A DNA stretch of 5,999 nucleotides, from positions 1 to 5,999 of the forward strand of contig JAGWRL010000362.1 in assembly GCA_028876585.1 (NCBI GenBank), written 5' to 3'. The stretch is from Pseudomonadota bacterium. Lineage in GTDB: Bacteria; Pseudomonadota; Alphaproteobacteria; Rhizobiales; Beijerinckiaceae. This document shows positions 1 to 5,576 of the stretch, in pieces. How positions within the stretch are numbered: the first letter of the stretch is position 1; each line of letters begins with the position of its first letter. The translations under genes were made by a program, and so were the position numbers. The notes under the pieces were generated by a model, which had not been told where the DNA came from, ran no database searches, and saw only the letters and a list, made by a program, of their open reading frames with translations.

Positions 1-1
1 G

Positions 2-40
2 GCGCGAAGGCCGCCGGCGCGCGCGGGGTTGAGCGTTTGA
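2..40 (+). CDS. Possible 3' end of an upstream gene (cut by the window edge)
   Basis: The second plus-strand frame is open from base 2 to a TGA at 38-40. It would encode a short arginine- and proline-rich tail (ARRPPARAGLSV). The stop shares bases with the TTG start of the next gene in a TTGA arrangement, the usual geometry of coupled neighbours in an operon. Only 12 codons are visible, so no product can be named. RACo-type activator genes often sit next to corrinoid proteins or their methyltransferases, which makes such a gene a reasonable guess for this tail. The guess rests on context alone, and the frame may not be coding at all. Confidence 0.3.
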   Translation, partial: ARRPPARAGLSV

Positions 41-2025
41 GCCAGCATCGCATCGTCTTCACGCCCTCGGGCAAGCGCGGCGCGTTCGAGGACGGAACCA
101 GCGTGTTGGAGGCCGCGCGAAAACTCGGCGTCGATCTCGATTCCGTCTGCGGCGGCCGCGGCATCTGCTCGCGCTGCCAGATCGAGATCGCCGACGGCGA
201 GTTCTCCAAACACGCCATCGTCTCCAGCGCCGACCACGCGACGGCGTGGAATGCGGTCGAGCAGCGTTACGTCGATAAGCGCGGCGCGCTGAAACCCGGT
301 CGCCGGCTCGGCTGTCAGGCGAAGCTCACCGGCGATCTCGTCGTCGACGTGCCGCCCGAGAGCCAGGTCCACCGCCAGGTCGTGCGCAAGCGCGCCGAGA
401 CGCATCCGATCGTGATTGATCCGGTGGTGCGCCTCTACTACGTCGAGGTCGCCGAGCCCGACATGCACGATCCCTCCAGCGATCTGCGCCGGTTGCAGAG
501 CGCGCTGACGCAGCAATGGTCCTTGCCCGAGACCCGCGCGGGGCTGCCCGTGCTCGCGAGCCTGCAAAAAACCCTGCGCGCCGGCGAATGGAAAGTCACC
601 GTCGCCGTGCGCAAATCGCGCGAGATCGTCGCGATCTACCCCGGCTTCGTCGATCGCGCCTATGGCGTGGCGTTCGACATCGGCTCGACCACCATCGCCG
701 CGCATCTGTGCGATCTCGAAAGCGGCGAGGCTTTGGCCTCGCAGGGGGCGATGAACCCGCAGATCCGCTTCGGCGAGGATCTGATGAGCCGCGTCTCCTA
801 TGTGATGATGAACCCCGGCGGCGAGAAGGAGCTGATCGCGGCGGTGCGCGCGGCGATGGATGGGATGATCGAAGCGGCGGCGCGCGAGGCCGGCGTCGAG
901 CGCGCGTCGATTCTCGAAATCGCCGTCGCCGGCAATCCGATCATGCATCACCTGTTCCTCGGCCTCGACCCGACCGAACTCGGCGGCGCCCCGTTCGCGC
1001 TGACGCTCGACGGCGGCTTTGAGGTTCGCGCGGCGGATGTCGGCTTGCAGATCGCGCCGGGCGGCTATGTCTACACGCTGCCCTGCATCGCCGGCCATGT
1101 CGGCGCGGACGCGGCCGGCGTCGCGCTCGCCGAGGCGCCCTATCTGCGCGACGAACTGACGTTGATCGCCGACGTCGGCACCAATGCGGAAATCCTGTTT
1201 GGCAACAAGGACGGCCTCACCGCCTGCTCCTCGCCGACCGGCCCAGCCTTCGAGGGCGCGCAGATTTCCTGCGGCCAGCGCGCCGCGCCGGGCGCGATCG
1301 AGCGCGTGCGCATCGACCGCGAAACCTTGGAGCCGCGCTTCAAGGTGATCGGCAGCGACCTGTGGTCGAATGAGCCGGGCTTCGCGGAGGCGACCGCGAG
1401 CCTCGGCGTCACCGGCGTCTGCGGCTCGGGCATCATCGAGGCGATCGCCGAGATGTATCTGTCGGGGATCATCGGTCAGGACGGTCTGTTTGACGGGACG
1501 TTGGCGGAAAGGTCGAGCCGCATCGAGACCGTCGGCCGCTCGTTCGCCTATGTCCTCAACGAGGGTGAGCCGCGGCTGTTGATCTATCAAACCGACGTGC
1601 GCGCGATCCAGCTCGCCAAGGCCGCGCTCTACGCCGGCGCCAAGCTGCTGATCGACAAACGCGGCGCCGGTCCGCCCGCCCGCGTCACGCTGGTCGGCGC
1701 CTTCGGCAGCCACATCGACACGACCTATGCGATGGCGCTCGGCCTGATCCCCGATTGCGATCTCGCCCATGTCGTCAACGGCGGCAATTCCGCCGGCACC
1801 GGCGCGCGCATCGTGCTGCTCAACCTCGCCGCGCGCGCGGAGCTGGAGGAGGTGGTGCGCCGGATCGAGAAGGTCGAGACGGCGATCGAACCCAATTTTC
1901 AGGCCGAGTTCGTCGCCGCGATGGCGTTTCCGCACGCCTCCGATTCGTTCGACAATCTCGCGCGCGCGATCAAACTGCCCGAGCGCCGGGCGGCGGAGGG
2001 CGGCCGGCGGCGCCGTCGCCCCTAA
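37..2025 (+). CDS. RACo-like corrinoid activation protein: 2Fe-2S ferredoxin domain plus DUF4445 ASKHA domain
   Basis: Predicted 662-residue cytoplasmic protein of the family that uses ATP to re-reduce inactive Co(II) corrinoid cofactors in methyltransferase systems (RACo type). An N-terminal plant-type 2Fe-2S ferredoxin domain (about 4-105) carries the cysteine pattern CGGRGICSRC at 38-47, and Cys93 is the distant fourth ligand. A linker or middle domain covers about 110-205. The C-terminal ASKHA ATPase-like domain follows: phosphate-binding FDIGSTT at 213-219, DVGTN at 379-383, SPTGPAFEGA at 399-408, CGSG at 462-465, VGAFG at 553-557 and GNSAGTGA at 583-590. No signal peptide or membrane segment is seen. 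The TTG at 37 places the start just before the ferredoxin fold. The frame stays open to base 1 but holds no ATG or GTG upstream, and the ribosome binding site is weak. The tail after about residue 650 is arginine-rich. The family call is firm; the exact corrinoid partner is unknown because it would lie outside the window. Confidence 0.88.
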   Translation: MSQHRIVFTPSGKRGAFEDGTSVLEAARKLGVDLDSVCGGRGICSRCQIEIADGEFSKHAIVSSADHATAWNAVEQRYVDKRGALKPGRRLGCQAKLTGDLVVDVPPESQVHRQVVRKRAETHPIVIDPVVRLYYVEVAEPDMHDPSSDLRRLQSALTQQWSLPETRAGLPVLASLQKTLRAGEWKVTVAVRKSREIVAIYPGFVDRAYGVAFDIGSTTIAAHLCDLESGEALASQGAMNPQIRFGEDLMSRVSYVMMNPGGEKELIAAVRAAMDGMIEAAAREAGVERASILEIAVAGNPIMHHLFLGLDPTELGGAPFALTLDGGFEVRAADVGLQIAPGGYVYTLPCIAGHVGADAAGVALAEAPYLRDELTLIADVGTNAEILFGNKDGLTACSSPTGPAFEGAQISCGQRAAPGAIERVRIDRETLEPRFKVIGSDLWSNEPGFAEATASLGVTGVCGSGIIEAIAEMYLSGIIGQDGLFDGTLAERSSRIETVGRSFAYVLNEGEPRLLIYQTDVRAIQLAKAALYAGAKLLIDKRGAGPPARVTLVGAFGSHIDTTYAMALGLIPDCDLAHVVNGGNSAGTGARIVLLNLAARAELEEVVRRIEKVETAIEPNFQAEFVAAMAFPHASDSFDNLARAIKLPERRAAEGGRRRRRP

Positions 2026-2531
2026 AGCTCCAGCGCGAACGGCACGCCTTCCAGGCATTCCTCGCCGCGACCGATGCCCTCGATCGCGGCCACCATCCGG
2101 CCGCCGCGTTGCAGCCGCTCGTCGGCGAGCGCGACGAAGCGCAGGTTCGGCGTCGCCGTCGGCGAGGCGGCGCGCAACGCCTGCGCGATCTCGGCCTCGT
2201 CGCGATGCGGCGACAATTGGCACACCGCGATATAGGCGGACGCCGTCGAGCGCGACACGCCGGCGAAGCAATGGATCAGCATCGGCTCGCGCCGGTCCCA
2301 GCTTTCGACGAAATCGACGAAAGCGTCGAGGTGATGCCGCTCCGGCCGCACCTGGCCCGGCAGATGATCGAGAATGTCCGACATCGCGATGTTGAGATGG
2401 CGCTCGTGCGCGATCTCGGCCGGCCGCGTCACCGCCGTTCCCGGCGACAGCAGCGTCACCAGCGAGCGCGCGCCGGTGCGGGCGACCTCCGCTTCGATGC
2501 GGGCGAGCGAACAGACGTGGACACGCGGCAT
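2022..2531 (-). CDS. Protein-tyrosine-phosphatase-like protein (CX5R motif), last gene of the operon
   Basis: Predicted 169-residue soluble protein of the cysteine-dependent phosphatase superfamily. The P-loop HCFAGVSRSTA lies at 87-97, with the nucleophile Cys88 and phosphate-binding Arg94 in exact CX5R spacing. Asp52 or Asp55, in the SDILD segment about 35 residues earlier, is the candidate general acid. The whole sequence resembles a compact family common in alphaproteobacteria and annotated only as tyrosine phosphatase family protein. The substrate is unknown: phosphoprotein, nucleotide and inositol-phosphate-like substrates are all possible for this fold. The ATG is well supported by TGAGGAGAGCC immediately upstream, where the purine-rich binding site overlaps the stop codon of the preceding HD gene. 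Its TAG stop overlaps the end of the convergent RACo-like gene by 4 bases. No signal peptide is seen. Confidence 0.85.
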   Translation of the reverse strand: MPRVHVCSLARIEAEVARTGARSLVTLLSPGTAVTRPAEIAHERHLNIAMSDILDHLPGQVRPERHHLDAFVDFVESWDRREPMLIHCFAGVSRSTASAYIAVCQLSPHRDEAEIAQALRAASPTATPNLRFVALADERLQRGGRMVAAIEGIGRGEECLEGVPFALEL

Positions 2532-2543
2532 AGGCTCTCCTCA
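2532..2543 (-). promoter_or_regulatory. Strong ribosome binding site overlapping the HD gene stop codon
   Basis: Read on the minus strand the junction is TGAGGAGAGCCT followed by ATG. The stop of the HD gene (TGA) supplies the first bases of a GAGGAG Shine-Dalgarno site for the phosphatase gene. It is the only junction in the operon without overlapping coding sequence, and it has one of the best ribosome binding sites. The last gene may therefore be translated at least partly on its own. Confidence 0.7.
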
Positions 2544-3125
2544 GGCGTCGAGTTCGGCGAAGCGGGCGAGAAATTTCGCCTGCGCCCGCTCCGGCCGCCA
2601 CGGCGCCAGATAGGCCTCGAAATCGCCGAGCGCAACGCGCGGCGCGCGGAAGAACTTGCGCGCCTCGCTCTGCGAGAAGCCGGCGAGTTGCGTCGCCTCG
2701 AAAAAGGCGGCGTCGCGGTCGGCCGCCTTCACCGCCTTGGCGAGCTCGGGCGCCATTGCCGGCCGCAGGCTGAAGCGGATGAAGATCGCCGCCATCAGCC
2801 GCCGCTCGATCTCCTTGTAATCGCCGCCGATCGCCGCCTTGAACGGCGAGATCATGTCGCCGATCACATATTCGGGCGCATCGTGCAGCAGCGCCGCGAG
2901 CTTTTCCGCGCGCGCCGCCGCGGGGCTGATGGCGGAGAAGATCGCTTCCACCAGCAGCGAATGCTGCGCGACGGAGAATATCTCCGGCCCCATCGTCTGC
3001 CCATTCCAGCGCGCCACCCGCGCCAGCCCATGCGCGATGTCGGCGATCTCGATGTCGAGGGCGGAGGGGTCGATCAGGTCGAGCCGCCGCCCCGACAGCA
3101 TCCGCTGCCACGCCCGCGCGCTCAC
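2541..3125 (-). CDS. HD-domain phosphohydrolase, YfbR-like (5'-deoxynucleotidase family)
   Basis: Predicted 194-residue cytoplasmic metal-dependent phosphohydrolase of the YfbR-related HD superfamily. E. coli YfbR removes the 5' phosphate from deoxynucleoside monophosphates. Visible landmarks are RWN at 39-41, metal-ligand candidate His55 in VAQHS, the defining His81-Asp82 in LLHDAPEY, and Asp135 in AADRD as the likely last ligand. Length matches YfbR. I chose the GTG at 3125, in a GTGA overlap with the stop of tag, because the conserved-looking segment RAWQRMLSGRRLDL begins just after it. ATG at 3101 is an alternative that would lose eight residues. The same frame stays open much further upstream (to 3692), but that part is only the shadow of tag. 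No purine-rich ribosome binding site precedes the GTG, so translation probably depends on ribosomes finishing tag. The substrate is inferred from the family, not shown. Confidence 0.85.
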   Translation of the reverse strand: MSARAWQRMLSGRRLDLIDPSALDIEIADIAHGLARVARWNGQTMGPEIFSVAQHSLLVEAIFSAISPAAARAEKLAALLHDAPEYVIGDMISPFKAAIGGDYKEIERRLMAAIFIRFSLRPAMAPELAKAVKAADRDAAFFEATQLAGFSQSEARKFFRAPRVALGDFEAYLAPWRPERAQAKFLARFAELDA

Positions 3126-3742
3126 GGGGCGCGTTTGCCCAGCGCGGCGCAGGCGGCGCAGCGATGGCAGGCTTCGAGGTGGTCGTTGACCATGCCGACC
3201 GCCTGCATGAAGGCGTAGACGATGGTCGGCCCGACGAAATTGGCGCCGCGCTGCTTGAGGTCCTTCGACATCGCCTCGGCCTCCGGGCTCGCGGCGGGAA
3301 TGTCGGCCAGCGTCTTGCACCGGCGCGCCAGCGGGCGGCCGTCGACAAAACCCCAGAGATGGCGGGCGAAGCCCTGGTTTGCCTGCAAATCGAGCCAGAC
3401 GCGCGCCAGCGCCGGCGCCGCCTGCACCTTGGCGCGATTGCGCACGATGCCGGGATTGGCCATCAGCGCCGCGAATTTCTTTTCGTCGTAACGGGCGATC
3501 TTCTGCGGATCGAAACCGTCGAACGCGGCGCGGAACGCTTCGCGCTTGCGCAAAATGGTGATCCACGACAGGCCCGCCTGAAAGCCGTCGAGGATCAGCT
3601 TCTCGAACAGCGCCCGGTCGTCCCACTCCGGCACGCCCCATTCCTCGTCGTGATAGGCGACATAGAGCGGGTCGGTCCCCGGCCACGGGCAACGGGCGAG
3701 GCCGTCGGCATGGGTGATCGGTTCGATGATGCGGGGCGGCAT
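3122..3742 (-). CDS. tag: DNA-3-methyladenine glycosylase I (Tag)
   Basis: Predicted 206-residue base-excision repair enzyme that cuts 3-methyladenine from alkylated DNA. It aligns by eye with E. coli Tag along its length: CPWPG at 18-22, YVAYHDEEWGVP at 27-38, FQAGLSWITIL at 54-64 and VNDHLEAC at 185-192. The zinc ligands of E. coli Tag (Cys4, His17, His175, Cys179) correspond to Cys18, His31, His188 and Cys192. Trp20, Tyr30 and Trp60 match the aromatic base-binding residues. The active-site Glu38 of E. coli is Asp52 here, a conservative change. The C-terminus adds two cysteines in CHRCAAC (192-198). The ATG shares one base with the acpS stop (TGATG) and has GAGG four bases upstream. Its stop overlaps the HD gene by 4 bases. 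Identification is strong. Confidence 0.95.
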   Translation of the reverse strand: MPPRIIEPITHADGLARCPWPGTDPLYVAYHDEEWGVPEWDDRALFEKLILDGFQAGLSWITILRKREAFRAAFDGFDPQKIARYDEKKFAALMANPGIVRNRAKVQAAPALARVWLDLQANQGFARHLWGFVDGRPLARRCKTLADIPAASPEAEAMSKDLKQRGANFVGPTIVYAFMQAVGMVNDHLEACHRCAACAALGKRAP

Positions 3743-4140
3743 CAGGCCTCGCGCGCTTCGATCACGACGAACGCCTGCGCCAGCGGGTATTCGTCGGTGA
3801 TCGTCAGATGGATGAAGGCCGTGCGCCCCGGCGGGGTGATCTTCGCCAGCCGCTCGGCGGCGCCGCCGGTCAGCTTCATGGTCGGCGCGCCCGAGGGCAG
3901 ATTGACCACGCCCATGTCGCGCCAGAACACGCCGTCGCGCAGGCCGGTGCCCAGCGCCTTGGCGCAGGCCTCCTTGGCGGCGAAGCGTTTGGCGTAGGAG
4001 GCGGCGCGCTCGGCGCGGCGGTCGCTCTTGCGCCGCTCGACCTCGGTGAAGCAGCGCGCCAGGAAGCGGTCGCCGAACTTCTCCAGCGTCTGCGCGATCC
4101 GGCTGACGTCGCAGAGGTCGCTGCCGATGCCCAGAATCAC
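3742..4140 (-). CDS. acpS: Holo-[acyl-carrier-protein] synthase (AcpS)
   Basis: Predicted 132-residue enzyme that transfers 4'-phosphopantetheine from coenzyme A to the serine of apo-ACP, activating it for fatty acid synthesis. The N-terminal [14 protein letters not shown] (2-15) holds Asp8, and [15 protein letters not shown] (52-66) holds Glu57. These match the Mg2+/CoA-binding Asp9 and Glu58 of E. coli AcpS. The C-terminal [18 protein letters not shown] also fits the family, and length is typical of AcpS. The start is the GTG at 4140, inside a GTGA overlap with the pdxJ stop, with GAGGGG five bases upstream. The frame runs on upstream to 4404, but that part has no family similarity and overlaps pdxJ. 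In Rhizobiales, acpS commonly sits near pdxJ and is often followed by lepB and rnc; here tag follows instead. Confidence 0.96.
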   Translation of the reverse strand: MILGIGSDLCDVSRIAQTLEKFGDRFLARCFTEVERRKSDRRAERAASYAKRFAAKEACAKALGTGLRDGVFWRDMGVVNLPSGAPTMKLTGGAAERLAKITPPGRTAFIHLTITDEYPLAQAFVVIEAREA

Positions 4141-4877
4141 GCCCGCCCCTCGTCCATCGCCGCGCGCATTTTCCCGATGCTCTCCTTCAACCCGACGAAG
4201 ATCGCCTCGCCGATCAGGAAATGGCCGATGTTGAGTTCGACGATCTCCGGCAGGCCGGAGATGATGCGCGCCGTGTCGTAATCGAGCCCGTGGCCGGCGT
4301 GACATTCGAGCCCGAGCCGCGCCGTCTCGGCCGCTGCGGCGCGCAGCCGCGCGAACTCGTAATCCGCCTTCGCGCTCTCGCCCTGCGCCACCGCGTCGCA
4401 CCACGCGCCGGTGTGCAATTCGACGACCGGCGCCTTCAACGCCGCCGCCGCCTGCAACGATTCGCTCGACGGCTCGATGAACAGCGACACCCGCACCCCG
4501 GCGCGGCCGAGTTCGGCGACGAAGGGTTTTAGATATTCGAGTTGCCCGACCACGTCGAGGCCGCCCTCAGTCGTGCGCTCGGTGCGCTTTTCCGGCACCA
4601 GACAGCAGGCGTGCGGATGGGTTTGCAGCGCGATGTCGAGCATCTGCTCGGTCGCCGCCATCTCGAAATTGAGCGGCTTGCGGATCGAGGCTTTCAGCCG
4701 CTTCATGTCCTCGTCGCGGATGTGGCGCCGATCCTCGCGCAGATGCGCGGTGATGCCGTCGGCGCCGGCCTCGATCGCCAGCAAAGCGGCGCGCACCGGA
4801 TCGGGAACGGCGCCGCCGCGCGCGTTGCGCACGGTCGCGACATGATCGACATTGACGCCGAGGCGCAGGGGCTTCAC
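4137..4877 (-). CDS. pdxJ: Pyridoxine 5'-phosphate synthase (PdxJ)
   Basis: Predicted 246-residue TIM-barrel enzyme that condenses 3-amino-2-oxopropyl phosphate (1-amino-acetone 3-phosphate) with 1-deoxy-D-xylulose 5-phosphate to make pyridoxine 5'-phosphate, the last ring-forming step of DXP-dependent vitamin B6 synthesis. The sequence matches E. coli PdxJ with the same numbering at key sites: GVNVDH at 7-12, RNARG at 17-21, HLREDRRHI at 45-53 (His45, Arg47, His52) and Glu72 in [36 protein letters not shown] and ELNIGH follow in the family order. The start is the GTG at 4877, which overlaps the pyrE stop as GTGA and has GGGAG seven bases upstream. This leaves only MKPLR before the first strand, as in other PdxJ proteins. 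The gene is complete and shows nothing unusual. Confidence 0.97.
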   Translation of the reverse strand: MKPLRLGVNVDHVATVRNARGGAVPDPVRAALLAIEAGADGITAHLREDRRHIRDEDMKRLKASIRKPLNFEMAATEQMLDIALQTHPHACCLVPEKRTERTTEGGLDVVGQLEYLKPFVAELGRAGVRVSLFIEPSSESLQAAAALKAPVVELHTGAWCDAVAQGESAKADYEFARLRAAAAETARLGLECHAGHGLDYDTARIISGLPEIVELNIGHFLIGEAIFVGLKESIGKMRAAMDEGRA

Positions 4878-5482
4878 GCGGGGGCTCCCGGAGTTGCGCG
4901 GCTGCCGGGTTTCACCGCGGGGATCGCCGCCAGTTCCGGCGGCAGCGCGTCGGCGGCGTAATCGGGAATGTCGAGCGTGCACAGGCTGACGCGGGGATAA
5001 CCGATGTCGGCCTTGCCGCCGGAGCGGTCGATCAGGCAAGCGGCGCCGACGATGCGGCCGGGATGCTGGCTGAGCGCCGCCAGGCACTCGCGCGAGGACA
5101 GGCCGGTGGTGATGATGTCCTCGACCATAAGAACCCGCGCGCCGGGCGGGATGGTGAAGCCGCGCCGCAGCTTGAATTCGCCGTTCTCGCGCTCGACGAA
5201 GATCGCCTTGGCGCCGAGCCAGCGCGCCGTCTCGTAGCCCGGCACGATGCCGCCGATCGCCGGCGAGGCGACGATGTCGATCGCGCCGAACTTTTCGCGC
5301 GCCTTGGCCGCCAGAGCGCGACACAGCTTTTGCGTGCGCATCGGGTCCTGAAAGACGAACATCTTTTGCAGGAACACGGACGAATGGCGGCCGGAGGAGA
5401 GGATGAAATGCCCCTCCAGCAACGCGCCGGCGGCGCGGAATTCGGCGAGGGTTTCTTCTGAAGTGAGGGCGGACAGGCTCAT
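4874..5482 (-). CDS. pyrE: Orotate phosphoribosyltransferase (PyrE)
   Basis: Predicted 202-residue enzyme that joins orotate to PRPP to give orotidine 5'-monophosphate in pyrimidine synthesis. The PRPP-binding loop VEDIITTG lies at 120-127 and is preceded by the hydrophobic strand [19 protein letters not shown] (26-40) and [15 protein letters not shown] (73-87) are the orotate/PRPP segments expected of PyrE. The FLQK form resembles the subgroup found in Thermus and many alphaproteobacteria rather than enteric PyrE. The ATG at 5482 is preceded by AGGA eight bases upstream, giving a good start. It is the first gene of the operon: a 94-base non-coding spacer lies before it, and its stop overlaps pdxJ by 4 bases. 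The last seven residues (ATPGAPA) lie beyond the conserved part, in the stretch that carries the pdxJ ribosome binding site. Confidence 0.96.
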   Translation of the reverse strand: MSLSALTSEETLAEFRAAGALLEGHFILSSGRHSSVFLQKMFVFQDPMRTQKLCRALAAKAREKFGAIDIVASPAIGGIVPGYETARWLGAKAIFVERENGEFKLRRGFTIPPGARVLMVEDIITTGLSSRECLAALSQHPGRIVGAACLIDRSGGKADIGYPRVSLCTLDIPDYAADALPPELAAIPAVKPGSRATPGAPA

Positions 5483-5500
5483 GGCCCCTGTCCTAATGCC

Positions 5501-5517
5501 TTCGCGCGGCTTGCGAA
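5501..5517. repeat. Short inverted repeat in the pyrE leader
   Basis: TTCGC at 5501-5505 is the reverse complement of GCGAA at 5513-5517, with a 7-base spacer. It lies between the large hairpin and the pyrE ribosome binding site. It could be a small hairpin or an operator half-site pair, but five base pairs in GC-rich DNA may also arise by chance. Confidence 0.25.
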
Positions 5518-5520
5518 ACC

Positions 5521-5568
5521 CCCCGCGCGCAACCGCCCCTCTCGAAAAGGGGCGGCCGGCGCGCGGGG
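5521..5568 (-). terminator. Large GC-rich hairpin between the GMC oxidoreductase gene and pyrE
   Basis: Two nested perfect stems are visible. The outer stem pairs ccccgcgcgc (5521-5530) with gcgcgcgggg (5559-5568), 10 base pairs. The inner stem pairs ccgcccct (5533-5540) with aggggcgg (5548-5555), 8 base pairs. They are separated by a small internal loop (2 and 3 bases) and capped by a 7-base loop. The hairpin begins 8 bases after the GMC gene stop, the usual place for a terminator. On the minus strand it is followed by GGTTTCGC, only three T residues, so it is not a classical intrinsic terminator. It could be a terminator with a degenerate tract, an attenuator for pyrE, or a structure protecting the upstream mRNA end. 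Confidence 0.55.
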
Positions 5569-5576
5569 CGGGCGCG

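Larger units (their letters stand above)
5483..5576 (-). promoter_or_regulatory. Spacer and probable leader of the pyrE operon
   Basis: This is the only real intergenic stretch in the window. It lies between the stop of the GMC oxidoreductase gene and the ATG of pyrE, both read on the minus strand. It holds the large hairpin at 5521-5568, a smaller inverted repeat TTCGC...GCGAA at 5501-5517, and the pyrE ribosome binding site AGGA at 5491-5494. I see no convincing -35/-10 pair, so a promoter here is inferred only from the change of gene function and the spacing. Confidence 0.45.

Noticed and set aside
516..1022. A 168-codon plus-strand frame inside the RACo-like gene
   Set aside because: It is a +1/+2 shadow with a highly arginine-rich product and no motif.
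1755..3218. A 487-codon plus-strand open frame across the end of the RACo-like gene, the phosphatase and the HD gene
   Set aside because: It lies antisense to three well-identified genes and in a different frame from the fourth. Its product is an arginine-rich low-complexity string with no recognisable motif, typical of stop-poor shadow frames in high-GC DNA.
3126..3692. Upstream extension of the HD hydrolase frame
   Set aside because: The extension overlaps almost all of tag in another frame and shows no family similarity. HD-family sequence begins only at about 3125.
3164..3997. A 277-codon plus-strand open frame antisense to tag and acpS
   Set aside because: It has no recognisable domains, and both genes beneath it are firmly identified by catalytic motifs.
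4141..4404. Upstream extension of the acpS frame into pdxJ
   Set aside because: The extension is an arginine-rich shadow of pdxJ. AcpS similarity begins exactly at the GTG at 4140.
4878..5324. Upstream extension of the pdxJ frame into pyrE
   Set aside because: The extension is low-complexity and overlaps pyrE. PdxJ similarity begins right after the GTG at 4877.
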